Source: Roseovarius sp. | GTDB lineage: Bacteria > Pseudomonadota > Alphaproteobacteria > Rhodobacterales > Rhodobacteraceae | DNA: 64,000 nt | Direction of reading: 5' to 3' | Assembly: GCA_002720475.1 (NCBI GenBank) | Contig: PBIL01000002.1 | Span: forward strand, 154,596-218,595 | In this document: positions 47,088-56,174 of the stretch, piece by piece | Position numbering within the stretch: position 1 is the stretch's first letter | How the letters are laid out: each line of letters opens with the position of its first letter | Translations under genes and position numbers: made by a program | Notes under the pieces: model-generated | Database searches by the model: none | Seen by the model: only the letters and a program-made list of their open reading frames with translations | Told to the model about the DNA's origin: nothing

Positions 47088-47569
47088 GCCACCGCCCGCC
47101 CGATCCCGCGCGCGTAATGCGCGTGACAGATCGCCACCGCCAGCGCGTCCGCCGCATCCGGCCCTGCCAGCACCACGCCGGGAAGCTGCACGCGCACCAT
47201 ATGCGCCACCTGCTCCTTGGCGGCATGGCCCACGCCCACGACCGTCTTCTTCACCCGGTTGGGCGAATATTCCCCCACGGTCAGCCCGTATTGCGCGGGC
47301 ACCAGAAGCGCGATCCCCCGCGCCTGCCCCAGCTTGAGCGTGCCCGCCCCGTCCTTGTTGACGAAGGTCTGCTCGACCGCCGCCGCCTCCGGCGCGAAGC
47401 GGTGCACGATATCGGTCAACTGCTCGTAAAGCGACAGGAGCCGCGCGCCCAGATCCTCGCCCGTGGAATGGCAGACCCCGTTGGCGACATGGCTGAGCCG
47501 GCTGCCCGCCACCTCGATCACGCCCCAGCCGAGGTTGCGCAAACCCGGGTCGATGCCCATTACCCTCAT
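47084..47569 (-). CDS. ruvC: Crossover junction endodeoxyribonuclease RuvC
   Basis: A 161-aa RNase-H-fold resolvase. The first catalytic Asp is in [13 protein letters not shown] (D7), with the Glu in [10 protein letters not shown] (about E67) and the C-terminal acidic residues in [16 protein letters not shown]. It cuts Holliday junctions symmetrically after RuvAB migration. First gene of the ruvCAB operon; no yebC is adjacent in the window. Confidence 0.95.
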   Translation of the reverse strand: MRVMGIDPGLRNLGWGVIEVAGSRLSHVANGVCHSTGEDLGARLLSLYEQLTDIVHRFAPEAAAVEQTFVNKDGAGTLKLGQARGIALLVPAQYGLTVGEYSPNRVKKTVVGVGHAAKEQVAHMVRVQLPGVVLAGPDAADALAVAICHAHYARGIGRAVA

Positions 47570-47778
47570 CTGCCTGCCTGCCCTGCCTTGCGCGGTTTCC
47601 CCTCAACTAGCACGAAACAGGAACAAACGCCAAGCGGAATGCGCCGAAGCCACCGGCAAGCCTTGCGAAAAACGCATAAGGACTATGCAGAGCGGCCCGC
47701 TTGCGGACCGCGCATTCCCCGATTAGCTGCAGTGCAGAACAATTCTCTTCCCGATCCCCCCATCCAAGGACCAGACCC

Positions 47779-47976
47779 ATGGCCATGCTTGACACTGCCC
47801 GTGCCGCCGCGCGCGGCCACGCCGCCACCGGCTTCTTCGCCCGTCTGATCGGCCTCGTTCATTCGTGGAACGACCGCCGCGCCACGCGGCAGGCCCTTTC
47901 GCGACTGAGCGACCGCGAGCTTGAGGATATCGGCCTCAGCCGCGGCGATATCGACGCGATCGTGCGTCGTTTCTGA
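47779..47976 (+). CDS. DUF1127 domain small protein
   Basis: A 65-aa protein. The C-terminal half SRLSDRELEDIGLSRGDID is the DUF1127 (YjiS-like) hallmark. Start at ATG 47779 (MAMLDTARAA), chosen over a longer open frame because CAAGGA lies upstream. Small DUF1127 proteins in alphaproteobacteria have been tied to RNA or phosphate/stress regulation, but no role can be assigned here. It is divergent from ruvC with 209 bp between, and a hairpin follows it. Confidence 0.85.
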   Translation: MAMLDTARAAARGHAATGFFARLIGLVHSWNDRRATRQALSRLSDRELEDIGLSRGDIDAIVRRF

Positions 47977-47998
47977 ACCGCGTCCCATCGAACGCAAA

Positions 47999-48026
47999 AG
48001 CCCCGGCGGCCATGGCCGCGCGGGGC
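47999..48026. terminator. Hairpin between convergent DUF1127 and a hypothetical gene
   Basis: Inverted repeat with left arm GCCCCGGCGGCC, loop AT and right arm GGCCGCGCGGGGC (one bulge), preceded by AAAA and followed by GTTCGCGTCTTG. It sits between two convergent genes and probably terminates both, with the A run serving as a T run on the minus strand. Confidence 0.55.
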
Positions 48027-48045
48027 GTTCGCGTCTTGCGCCCGT

Positions 48046-48390
48046 TCAGCGCAGGACGCGCGCAAGATGCCCGGCAAGCGTCGCGCTCAACGGGTCCGGC
48101 TGCATGATGTAGGCCCCCGCCTGCTCCAGCGCATGCCCCGCTGCCAGCCGCGCCAGCCGCTCCTCATAGGTGACCGTGCCCAGATGCGCGATCACCACCG
48201 CCTTGAAGAAGGCAAAACCCAGCATGAGGTAGAGAAGGCCGCGCCAGGGGATCGCGGGCAGGCGGCGGCGGGGTTTGAACTCGATCAGACCGTCCCCGCG
48301 CACCCTGCCCACATAGCCGCGTTCGAGGCGCGCATGCTTGACGTCGATCCGGCGAATCCGTCTGGCGAAACCGTGATGAATTTCAGCCAT
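48046..48390 (-). CDS. Hypothetical protein with one transmembrane helix
   Basis: A 114-aa protein: a basic N-terminal half (FKPRRRLPAIPWRG), one transmembrane segment (about residues 51-69, LLYLMLGFAFFKAVVIAHLG), and a C-terminal part with EERLARLAAGHALEQAG. No family is recognised with confidence; codon use matches its neighbours. It lies on the minus strand after prmA with a 101-bp gap. Function unknown. Confidence 0.65.
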   Translation of the reverse strand: MAEIHHGFARRIRRIDVKHARLERGYVGRVRGDGLIEFKPRRRLPAIPWRGLLYLMLGFAFFKAVVIAHLGTVTYEERLARLAAGHALEQAGAYIMQPDPLSATLAGHLARVLR

Positions 48391-48491
48391 GATGACACGT
48401 CCCTATCCCGGCCCCCACCGCGATGCGTCATTCATAGGGTGGAAATGCGGCCAAAGCAAGGCAAGCCCGGCATAGCGGGCCAGATTCTGCC

Positions 48492-49370
48492 TTATTTGCA
48501 GGGATCTCGGGTCATGGTCAGGGTGGACCAGTCACCAATCTTCGCATGATGCGCCAGACTGTTTCCAAGGCTGGAATAAACCCCGATCACCTCTTCGGCC
48601 TGCTCGTTGAGAAGACCGGAGAGAATCACCCGCCCGCCCGGCAGCAGGCTGCCGGTGATCGCCGGGGCCAGCGCCACGAGCGGCCCCTTGAGGATATTGG
48701 CGAAGATCAGGTCATAGGGCGCGCCCGCGCGCAGCTCGGGATGGTCGAGCCCCGCGGCCTCGACGCAGCGCACCCGCCCCTCAAGACCGTTGGCCGCGAC
48801 ATTCGCCTGCGCCACCTCGACCGCCACCGCGTCGATATCCGAGGCCAGCATGACGCCCGGCCAGATCCGCGCCGCCGCCATCGCGAGCACCGCCGTGCCG
48901 CAGCCCAGATCGAGCACCGCGCGGGCCACGACCCCCTCCCCGGCCAGCCGGTCCAGCGCCTGGAGACATCCTTTCGTCGTGCCGTGATGCCCCGTGCCGA
49001 AGGCCATCGACGCCTCGATCAGCAGGGGCTCCACCCCCTCGGGCACGCGATGCGCGTCATGGCTGCCATGGACGAAGAACCGCCCCGCCACGACCGGGCT
49101 CAGGTCGCGGCGCACCTTGGCCACCCAATCCGTCTCGGGCAGTTCGGAGACGGTGAAGGGCCGCGCGCCATGCTCCGCCGCCAGCAGGTCGAGCGCCACC
49201 GGATCGGGGGCCGCCTCGAAATAGGCCCCGATCTCCCAGAGCCCCGATCCGTCCTCCATTTCGAAGGACCCGATGCCCGAGGGCGCAGGCTCCATCTCTT
49301 CGAGCGCCGCTGCCAGCGCCGCGGCCCGGTCCCCGTCCTCGAGCGTGGTCAGCGCGGTCCAGGTGGTCAT
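48492..49370 (-). CDS. prmA: Ribosomal protein L11 methyltransferase
   Basis: A 292-aa protein. The SAM-binding motif VLDLGCGTAVLAMAAAR is near residue 152, and the NPPF-like catalytic motif appears as FANILKGPL around residue 229. FGTGHHGTTKGCLQAL is a PrmA hallmark. It trimethylates lysines and the N terminus of ribosomal protein L11. It follows the MFS gene by 16 bp, probably in one transcript. Confidence 0.93.
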   Translation of the reverse strand: MTTWTALTTLEDGDRAAALAAALEEMEPAPSGIGSFEMEDGSGLWEIGAYFEAAPDPVALDLLAAEHGARPFTVSELPETDWVAKVRRDLSPVVAGRFFVHGSHDAHRVPEGVEPLLIEASMAFGTGHHGTTKGCLQALDRLAGEGVVARAVLDLGCGTAVLAMAAARIWPGVMLASDIDAVAVEVAQANVAANGLEGRVRCVEAAGLDHPELRAGAPYDLIFANILKGPLVALAPAITGSLLPGGRVILSGLLNEQAEEVIGVYSSLGNSLAHHAKIGDWSTLTMTRDPCK

Positions 49371-49386
49371 GGGAGGATCCTCCGGA

Positions 49387-50619
49387 TCATTCGGCGGGCG
49401 CGGGCATCAGGCGCGCGAACACTGTCTCGTTGCCCGGCTCGGGATGGCGCGGGATCAGCAGCGCGAGGCAGAGCGACAGGCAGGCCATGCCGGCGGCCAG
49501 CACGAACACCAAGGCCGGCGAGACAAGCCACAGATAGCCCAGCGCCGCGGGCAGGAAGACCGCCGCGATATGGTTGATGGTAAAGGCCACGGCGGCAGTG
49601 GGGGCGATATCCCCCGGATCGGCGATCTTCTGGAAATAGGTCTTGAGCGCCAGCGCCAGCGAAAACAGGATGTGATCGACCACGTAGAGCGTGGCCGCCA
49701 GCACCACCCCCCAGCCGAACATGTAGATCCCGCCATAGGCAAGGAACACCAGCGCCAGCCCCACATATTCGAAGATCAGCGCGTTGCGCTCGCCGAAACG
49801 AAACACCGCGCGGCCCATGAGCGGCGCGGCCAGCATGTTCACCACCAGGTTGATCATGAAGAGCGCGGTCACTTCATGCACCTCGAAGCCGAACCGCTCG
49901 ACCATCATGAATCCCGCGAAGACCACGAAGATCTGCCGCCGCGCCCCGGCCATGAACTGCAAGGCGTAATAGAGCCAGTAGCGCCGCCGCAGCACCATCT
50001 TCCTGACCTGCGGATTGGGGGCCTCGAAGCGCGGATAGGCCAGGAGGCAGAACACAGCCACCACCGCCGTGAACCCGCCCGACACCATATAGACCAGGTT
50101 GTAGCTCAGATCGAAGGCCCGCCAGGTGAGCACGATCAGCACATAGGCCAACAAAGTGGCCCCCGATCCGGCCGCCAGGAGCCAGCCCAGCATCTGCGGC
50201 GCGCGCAGCTTGTCCAGCCATTGCAGTTGCAGCGACTGGTTCACCGTCTCGTAATAGTGAAAGCCGATGGAACTGAGCATGGTGATCGTCAGGATACCGC
50301 CCAGCGTCGGGAACTGCGCGGTCATCGCCGTGGCCACCCCCAGAAGCAGCAGCGACACCAGCCCCAGCACCTGCTCGTGCATCACCATGATGAGCGCGAT
50401 GACCCCGATGGCGAAAAAGCCGGGGATTTCCCGCACCGTGTGCAGCCAGCCGATATCCGAGCCGTCGAATCCCGCCACCTCGATGACGAAGTTGTTCAGG
50501 AGCGCCGACCAGGTGGCAAAGGCCACCGGCATCGCCGCGGCCATCAGGAAGAGCAGGGTAACAGGCCGCCGCCAGACCGGCAGCTCCCGCGCCCGGCCAA
50601 GGGGGAATTGCGTGCTCAT
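49387..50619 (-). CDS. MFS transporter
   Basis: A 410-aa membrane protein with about twelve hydrophobic segments. Loops carry charged residues between segments 2 and 3 and after segment 6 (PQVRKMVLRRRYWLYY), as in the major facilitator superfamily. No substrate-specific motif is recognised. It precedes prmA on the same strand. Upstream lies a cluster of hairpins and the bacterioferritin-like gene. The substrate is unknown. Confidence 0.85.
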   Translation of the reverse strand: MSTQFPLGRARELPVWRRPVTLLFLMAAAMPVAFATWSALLNNFVIEVAGFDGSDIGWLHTVREIPGFFAIGVIALIMVMHEQVLGLVSLLLLGVATAMTAQFPTLGGILTITMLSSIGFHYYETVNQSLQLQWLDKLRAPQMLGWLLAAGSGATLLAYVLIVLTWRAFDLSYNLVYMVSGGFTAVVAVFCLLAYPRFEAPNPQVRKMVLRRRYWLYYALQFMAGARRQIFVVFAGFMMVERFGFEVHEVTALFMINLVVNMLAAPLMGRAVFRFGERNALIFEYVGLALVFLAYGGIYMFGWGVVLAATLYVVDHILFSLALALKTYFQKIADPGDIAPTAAVAFTINHIAAVFLPAALGYLWLVSPALVFVLAAGMACLSLCLALLIPRHPEPGNETVFARLMPAPAE

Positions 50620-50649
50620 CCCGCTTCCTTACGCCCAAGTCGCGGCCTT

Positions 50650-50725
50650 GGCGAGAGGGCACGCCACCGCTCTCGCCCGAAATCTTCAGAAGATTTCGGA
50701 CCGTTTTCCTTTCAAGAAAACGGTC
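50650..50725. repeat. Three back-to-back hairpins after the bacterioferritin-like gene
   Basis: Three adjacent inverted repeats without gaps. GGCGAGAG/CTCTCGCC (50650-50657, 50670-50677, 12-nt loop) comes first. CGAAATCTTC/GAAGATTTCG (50678-50687, 50689-50698, 1-nt centre) is second. GACCGTTTTC/GAAAACGGTC (50699-50708, 50716-50725, 7-nt loop) is third. All arms are perfect. The last overlaps the stop codon of the minus-strand ferritin gene, so at least one is probably its terminator. The two inner repeats are unusually A/T-rich for this genome. Confidence 0.75.
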
Positions 50726-51218
50726 AGCCCGCGCCGTGGTCGGCGCCCGTGCCGCTCATGTAATTGGTCATGAAGGCAGGCTCGCCCATCTTGCGCAGCA
50801 GTTCGAGTTGCAGGTCGAGCCATTCCCAATGCCCCTCCTCGTCCTGCACGATCCGCTCGAAGAGCGCCCGCGTGCCGATATCGTCGGTCTCGAACGCCTG
50901 CCGCGCGGCCTTGGTGTAGAACCTGATCGCGCCGGATTCCTCTTCCTTGTCTGCCTCGAAGAGCGCCCGGAGGCTCTCGGCCTTGTGGGGCGTCTTGGCC
51001 GCCTCCAGCTTCGGCACCCCGCCCAGGAACATGATCCGGTCGATGAAGGCCCCGGCATGGCCCAGCTCTTCCTGCATCTCCTCGCGCATCCTCGCGGCCA
51101 GCTTGTCGATGCCCCAGTCCTCCAGCGTATGGGCATGGAGCAAATATTGATGCACCGCCGTCAATTCCATCGACAGCGCGGTTTGCAGGTTCTCGATACT
51201 GGTCGACCGGTCGGTCAT
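50724..51218 (-). CDS. Bacterioferritin-like protein lacking the heme-ligand Met
   Basis: A 164-aa four-helix ferritin. Ferroxidase ligands fit Bfr numbering: E18 (SMELTAVHQY), E51 and H54 (EELGHA), E94 (KEEESGAIRF region), E127 and H130 (QDEEGHWEW). The axial heme ligand Met52 of Bfr is Leu52 here, so heme b binding at the dimer interface is not expected. It should oxidise and store iron in the cytoplasm. No bacterioferritin-associated ferredoxin gene is adjacent. Start ATG 51218 follows AAGGAG. Confidence 0.87.
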   Translation of the reverse strand: MTDRSTSIENLQTALSMELTAVHQYLLHAHTLEDWGIDKLAARMREEMQEELGHAGAFIDRIMFLGGVPKLEAAKTPHKAESLRALFEADKEEESGAIRFYTKAARQAFETDDIGTRALFERIVQDEEGHWEWLDLQLELLRKMGEPAFMTNYMSGTGADHGAG

Positions 51219-51320
51219 GTCAATTCTCCTTCGGTTGGGTATCCGCTCAGGTTGCAGCTAAGCACGAAACCGTGACTTGCAACACCGCTCCTTGCGGTCC
51301 GCACCCCGCCCGCGCCGGAT

Positions 51321-53516
51321 TCAATAGAAACTCTGCGGATCGATATCGACCGCCAGCCGCATCCGCGCGGGCAGTTTCACCGGGGCGAGCCAGTCCGAAA
51401 GCGCCGCCTGAAGCGCCGCGCCCTTCGGGGCCTTGACCAGAAGCCGCACCCGGTGTCGCCCCCGGATGCGGGCGATCGGCGCGGGCGCGGGACCGAAGAC
51501 CTCGGCCCCCGCCGCGCGGAGCGGCCCGGCATGGCGCGCAAGCCACCCGCCAAGATCGAAGGCCGCCTTCATGTCGGGGGAACTCAGGATGATCCCCGCC
51601 ATGCGGCCATAGGGCGGCACGCCCGCGGCCTGACGCTCGCGCGCCTCGGCCCGCCAGAATCCCTCTTCGTCTCCGGCAAGGATCGCGCGGATCACCGGGT
51701 GCTCGGGCTGGTGGGTCTGGAGGAGCGCGCGCCCCGGCCGTTCGGCGCGCCCCGCCCGCCCCGCCACCTGGTGCATGAGCTGGAAGGTGCGCTCGGCGGC
51801 GCGCAGATCCGAGCCTTGCAGCCCGAGATCCGCGTCGATCACGCCGACCAGCGTCAGGAGCGGGAAATTGTGCCCCTTGGCCACGAGCTGCGTGCCGATG
51901 ATGATATCGGCCCCGCCTGCCGCGATCCCGGCGATCTGCTCCTTCAGCGCGCGCGCCGAGGCGAAGAGATCGGACGAGAGTACCGCGATCCGCGCCTCCG
52001 GAAAAAGCGCCGCCGCCTCCTCGGCCAGCCGCTCCACCCCCGGCCCGACCGGGGCCAGCCGCCCCTCTACCCCGCAGGACGGGCAGGCCATCGGCACCGG
52101 CGCGCTCTCGCCGCACTGGTGACAGACGAGCCGGTTCTGGAACCGGTGTTCGACCATGCGCGCGTCGCACTGCTCGCAGCCGATCTGATGGCCGCAGGCG
52201 CGGCAGACCGTCACCGGCGCATAGCCGCGCCGGTTGAGAAAGAGCATCGCCTGCTCGCCCGCTTCCAGCCGCCCGGCCACCGCGCGCCGCAGCGTGGGCG
52301 AGATCCATCGCCCCGCCGGAACCGCCTCGGCGCGCAGGTCGATCGCCGCCAGTTCCGGCATCGCCGCCGCCCCGAACCGCGCGGGCAGATCCAGACGGGC
52401 ATATTTCCCCGCCTCGGCATTGGCCCAGCTCTCCAGGCTCGGCGTGGCCGAGGCCAGCACCACCCGCGCCCCGGCAAGGCTTGCGCGCAGCACGCCCATG
52501 TCGCGCGCGTGATAGAGCACACCCTCCTCCTGCTTGTAGGAGCCGTCATGCTCTTCATCCACCACGATCAGGCCCAGATCGCGGAACGGCAGGAAGAGCG
52601 CCGAGCGCGCGCCCACCACCATCTGCACGCCGCCCTGCCCGGCCATCTTCCAGACCCGGCGCCGCTCGGCCATGCCCACGCCCGAATGCCATTCGGCGGG
52701 CCGCGTGCCGAACCGCGCCTCGACCCGCGCCAGAAACTCCGCCGTCAGCGCGATCTCGGGCAGAAGCACCAGCGCCTGACGCCCCTTGCGCAGACATTCC
52801 GCCACCGCCTCGAGATAGACCTCGGTCTTGCCCGATCCGGTCACGCCGCGCAGAAGCGTCGTGCCATAGCCCCCCGCGCGCACGCCCTCGCAAAGCGCCG
52901 CCGCCGCTTCCCGCTGATCGCCGGTGAGGGCCTTCGCGGGCAGGTCCGGGTCGAGCCGGGGATAGGGCGCGTCGCGCGGCGCGGCCTGCTCGATGAGCGC
53001 GCCCTGCGCGGCCAGCCCCTTGACCACCCCCGCGCTCACCCCGGCCAGATCGCACAGGTCCCGCAGGCCAAAACCCATGCCGCCATGATCGCGCAGCACG
53101 CCAAGCACACGGGCGCGCGCATCGGTCAGCCGCGCGGGCACCGCCGTGCCCGGCCGGTAGACATGTCGCGCGCCGGGCGGGTCCGTCAGCCCCGGTGCGC
53201 GCGTCGCCAGCCGCAGCATGGCGGGCAGCGGCGTCAGCGTGTAGGCCGCCGCGCGCGCCAGGAAGTCCCGCATCTCCGGGCGCATCGGCGCCAGATCGAG
53301 GACGCGGGCAATGGCCCGCGCCTTGCCCGGATCGAACCCGCCTTCGCCCGGCCCCCAGACCACGCCGAGCACCCGACGCGGCCCGAGCGGCACCTCGACG
53401 AAATCGCCCGCCGCACAGCCCCCCTCCGGTGCGAGATAATCGAGCGTGCCCCCCAGCGGCTGCGCGGTCAGCACCGCCACCGGCGCGCCTTGGTCGAAAT
53501 GCCGGGGCAGGCTCAC
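51321..53516 (-). CDS. priA: Primosomal protein N', replication restart helicase
   Basis: A 731-aa superfamily-2 helicase. The N-terminal DNA-binding domain begins with [15 protein letters not shown]. Walker A is [14 protein letters not shown] near residue 223 and the DEAH-type box is VVDEEHD. A zinc site has paired cysteines ([13 protein letters not shown], then CHQCGE and CPSCG) around residues 433-475. It reloads the replicative helicase at collapsed forks. Length is typical. It is divergent from the transaldolase gene with 86 bp between. Confidence 0.95.
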   Translation of the reverse strand: MSLPRHFDQGAPVAVLTAQPLGGTLDYLAPEGGCAAGDFVEVPLGPRRVLGVVWGPGEGGFDPGKARAIARVLDLAPMRPEMRDFLARAAAYTLTPLPAMLRLATRAPGLTDPPGARHVYRPGTAVPARLTDARARVLGVLRDHGGMGFGLRDLCDLAGVSAGVVKGLAAQGALIEQAAPRDAPYPRLDPDLPAKALTGDQREAAAALCEGVRAGGYGTTLLRGVTGSGKTEVYLEAVAECLRKGRQALVLLPEIALTAEFLARVEARFGTRPAEWHSGVGMAERRRVWKMAGQGGVQMVVGARSALFLPFRDLGLIVVDEEHDGSYKQEEGVLYHARDMGVLRASLAGARVVLASATPSLESWANAEAGKYARLDLPARFGAAAMPELAAIDLRAEAVPAGRWISPTLRRAVAGRLEAGEQAMLFLNRRGYAPVTVCRACGHQIGCEQCDARMVEHRFQNRLVCHQCGESAPVPMACPSCGVEGRLAPVGPGVERLAEEAAALFPEARIAVLSSDLFASARALKEQIAGIAAGGADIIIGTQLVAKGHNFPLLTLVGVIDADLGLQGSDLRAAERTFQLMHQVAGRAGRAERPGRALLQTHQPEHPVIRAILAGDEEGFWRAEARERQAAGVPPYGRMAGIILSSPDMKAAFDLGGWLARHAGPLRAAGAEVFGPAPAPIARIRGRHRVRLLVKAPKGAALQAALSDWLAPVKLPARMRLAVDIDPQSFY

Positions 53517-53602
53517 GCATTGCTCCTTTGCGGGGTTTCAGGCCCCCGATCTATGCGGTAAAGGCTGCCCTGAGACAACCAGCCACCGGAGAGGGCAGGC
53601 CC

Positions 53603-54256
53603 ATGAAGTTCTTTGTCGATACCGCCGAAATCGACCAGATCGCCGAGTTGAACGATCTGGGCATGGTCGATGGCGTGACCACCAACCCGTCGCTGATCCT
53701 GAAATCGGGGCGCGACATCCTCGAGGTGACGCAGGAAATCGCCGCGCTCGTCGATGGCCCGGTCAGCGCCGAGGTCGTGGCGCTCGAGGCGGAGGCGATG
53801 ATCGCCGAGGGCCGCAAGCTTGCCGCCATCGCCCCCAACATCGCCGTCAAGGTGCCGCTGACCTGGGACGGGCTCAAGGCGTGCAAGGTGCTCTCGGGCG
53901 AGGGGCACATGGTCAACGTGACGCTGTGCTTCTCGGCCAACCAGGCGCTGCTGGCGGCCAAGGCGGGCGCGACCTTCATCAGCCCCTTCATCGGGCGGCT
54001 CGACGACATCAATCTCGACGGGATGGAACTCATCTCCGACATCCGCCAGATCTACGACAACTACGGCTTCGAGACGCAGATCCTCGCGGCCTCGATCCGC
54101 AGCGTGAACCACGCCTACCAGTCGGCCATGCTGGGTGCCGACGTGATGACCGCGCCGCCCGCCGTGATCAAGGCCATGGCCGCGCACCCGCTCACCGACA
54201 AGGGGCTCGCCGCCTTCATGGCGGATTGGGAGAAGACCGGCCAGAAGATCCTCTGA
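53603..54256 (+). CDS. tal: Transaldolase / fructose-6-phosphate aldolase family (short type)
   Basis: A 217-aa TIM-barrel aldolase. [13 protein letters not shown] and [14 protein letters not shown] at the start, the Schiff-base lysine in [14 protein letters not shown] (about K86), and [13 protein letters not shown] follow. This short MipB/TalB-like subfamily is usually a transaldolase of the pentose phosphate pathway, though related proteins act as fructose-6-phosphate aldolase. Start ATG 53603 has GGAGAGGGC upstream. It is followed by palindromic intergenic repeats. Confidence 0.92.
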   Translation: MKFFVDTAEIDQIAELNDLGMVDGVTTNPSLILKSGRDILEVTQEIAALVDGPVSAEVVALEAEAMIAEGRKLAAIAPNIAVKVPLTWDGLKACKVLSGEGHMVNVTLCFSANQALLAAKAGATFISPFIGRLDDINLDGMELISDIRQIYDNYGFETQILAASIRSVNHAYQSAMLGADVMTAPPAVIKAMAAHPLTDKGLAAFMADWEKTGQKIL

Positions 54257-54268
54257 CCGGCGCGCGCC

Positions 54269-54333
54269 GTCGCCCCCGGGCCTGATCCGGGGCGACACCA
54301 TCACAAGACATCCTCCGGTCGGGCCGAAGGATG
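54269..54333. repeat. Pair of imperfect intergenic palindromes after tal
   Basis: The first element pairs GTCGCCCC with GGGGCGAC (54269-54296, extended by a GG/CC pair after one bulged C). The second pairs CATCCTCCGG with CCGAAGGATG (54309-54333, one mismatch). The GGGCCTGATCCGGGG-like core resembles intergenic repeats common in alphaproteobacteria, and the pair may also terminate tal. Confidence 0.55.
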
Positions 54334-54436
54334 ACAGCGCCCGTGCCGAAGGCCGTGCCCCCGAGAAAACCGAAATTTCTTGCGGCATTGCCCGAGGCCA
54401 TCTGTTATAACGCGGCAAAAGACCAGAGGCCGAGGC

Positions 54437-55144
54437 ATGAGCAGTTTCCCCCAGATCACCGACACCCTGCGCGAGAGGATCATCGCCCAGCCCGACATGA
54501 TCCTGGATGACACCGATCTCATGCGCGCCCTGATCGCCGCGAACGAGCGCGCCATGGGCGGCAATATCGTCGATCTGCGCGGCATCGCCATGGAACGGCT
54601 GGAGGCGCGGCTCGACCGGCTCGAGGATACGCACCGCTCGGTCATCGCCGCGGCCTACGAGAACCTGGCCGGCACCAACCAGGTGCATCGCGCCATCCTG
54701 CGGATGCTCGACCCGGTGGAATTCGAGAGCTTCCTGCGCGATCTCGATGGCGAGGTGGCCCATATCCTGCGCGTCGATGCGCTGCGCCTCGTGCTCGAAT
54801 CGGTGCAGAACGACAATGATCCGGCGGTGCGCCGTCTGGGCGACGTGCTCTCGGTGGCCGAGCCGGGATTCATCCGCGGCTACCTCACGCAGGGGCGCGA
54901 TGCGCCCGCCCGGCAGGTCACGCTGCGCCAGATCGACGAGGGCGACATGCGCGTCTATGGCCGCGCCGCGCCGCACATGCGTTCCGAGGCGTGCCTGCTT
55001 CTCGATTTCGGCTCTGAGCGGCTGCCGGGGATGCTGGTCATGGGGGCGGAGGATCCGCACCAGTTCAGCCCGCAGCAGGGCACGGACCTCCTGGCCTTTT
55101 TCGCGGGCGTGTTCGAGAGGGTGATGCGCCGCTGGCTGTCATGA
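54437..55144 (+). CDS. DUF484 family protein
   Basis: A 235-aa protein with a DUF484/GAF-like layout. An N-terminal helix (DTLRERIIAQPDMILDDTDL) and a coiled segment are followed by a GAF-like beta region ending SEACLLLDFGSERLPGMLVMGA and FSPQQGTDLLAFFAGVFERV. DUF484 genes are typically found next to xerC, as here (ATGA overlap), and the function is unknown. Start ATG 54437 (MSSFPQ) is preferred to an upstream in-frame ATG at 54380. Confidence 0.88.
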   Translation: MSSFPQITDTLRERIIAQPDMILDDTDLMRALIAANERAMGGNIVDLRGIAMERLEARLDRLEDTHRSVIAAAYENLAGTNQVHRAILRMLDPVEFESFLRDLDGEVAHILRVDALRLVLESVQNDNDPAVRRLGDVLSVAEPGFIRGYLTQGRDAPARQVTLRQIDEGDMRVYGRAAPHMRSEACLLLDFGSERLPGMLVMGAEDPHQFSPQQGTDLLAFFAGVFERVMRRWLS

Positions 55145-56061
55145 TCAGCGCCGCCGCGCGCGACGCGCTTCAGGCGTGGCTTGCCGCGCAACAGGCGCTC
55201 GAGGGAGCCTCCGATCACACGATCGACGCCTATGCGCGGGACCTGCGCGCGTTTCTCACGTTCATGACCGGCCATCACGGCGGCAGCCAGGGGCTCGGGG
55301 CGCTGGCGCGGATCACCACCGCCGACATGCGCGCCTTCATGGCGCATGAGCGGGCCGCGGGGCTCGGGCCGCGCTCGCTCGCCCGTCGCCTCTCGGCGGT
55401 CAGGAGCTTCTACCGCTGGCTGTCCGAGCGCGAGGGGGTCGAGGCCACGGCCGTGCTCTCGGCCCGCAGCCCGAAATTCACCCGCAAGCTGCCCCGCCCG
55501 CTGAGCGAGGACGCCGCGCAGGAGGTGATCGACAGGGCCGGCGCGCAGCCCGCCGCCCCCTGGATCACGGCGCGCGACGCGGCGGTCGTCACCCTGCTTT
55601 ACGGCTGCGGGCTGCGGATATCGGAGGCGCTCGGCCTGACCGGCGCGGCACTGCCCATGGCCGAGGTGCTGCGCATCACCGGCAAGGGCGGCAAGGAGCG
55701 CCTTGTGCCGGTGATCGCGCCCGCGCGCGCGGCGGTCGCGGACTATGCAAGGCGCTGCCCCTTTCCGATCACGCGCGGAACACCGCTCTTCTACGGCGCG
55801 CGCGGCGGCCCGCTGGGGCCGCGCCCGGTGCAGAAACTCATGGCGCAGATCCGCGCGCAGCTTGGGCTTCCGGCCAGCGCCACGCCGCACGCGCTGCGCC
55901 ACAGCTTTGCCACACACCTGCTCAACGCGGGCGGCGATCTGCGCGCGATCCAGGAGCTTCTTGGCCATGCCTCTCTCTCGACCACGGAAGCGTATACCGG
56001 CGTCGATTCCGCGCGTCTCCTGGAGGTTTATGCGCGTGCGCATCCGCAGGGCGGCGGCTGA
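55141..56061 (+). CDS. xerC: Tyrosine recombinase XerC
   Basis: A 306-aa tyrosine recombinase. A SAM-like N-terminal DNA-binding domain covers residues 1-100. In the catalytic domain the first Arg is in LYGCGLRISEALGL, the Lys in TGKGGKERLVPV, HxLR in TPHALRHSFATHLL, the His in LGHASLSTTEAY and the nucleophilic Tyr in AYTGVD near residue 290. It resolves chromosome dimers at dif together with XerD. The DUF484-xerC context marks it as housekeeping, not a phage integrase. Confidence 0.93.
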   Translation: MISAAARDALQAWLAAQQALEGASDHTIDAYARDLRAFLTFMTGHHGGSQGLGALARITTADMRAFMAHERAAGLGPRSLARRLSAVRSFYRWLSEREGVEATAVLSARSPKFTRKLPRPLSEDAAQEVIDRAGAQPAAPWITARDAAVVTLLYGCGLRISEALGLTGAALPMAEVLRITGKGGKERLVPVIAPARAAVADYARRCPFPITRGTPLFYGARGGPLGPRPVQKLMAQIRAQLGLPASATPHALRHSFATHLLNAGGDLRAIQELLGHASLSTTEAYTGVDSARLLEVYARAHPQGGG

Positions 56062-56174
56062 GCGGCTGACGACATTCGCCTCACAGAATAGTCAAGTTCA
56101 ATTACAGACGATCTGTGCGACTGTCCGCAGCGGATGACCCGCTCAGTCACGTCAGGAAACGGAGAAAGACCCTC

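Noticed and set aside
55141-56061. Phage or genomic-island integrase
   Set aside because: The recombinase is preceded by DUF484 with a 4-bp overlap, the standard xerC context, and no tRNA target or phage genes are adjacent.
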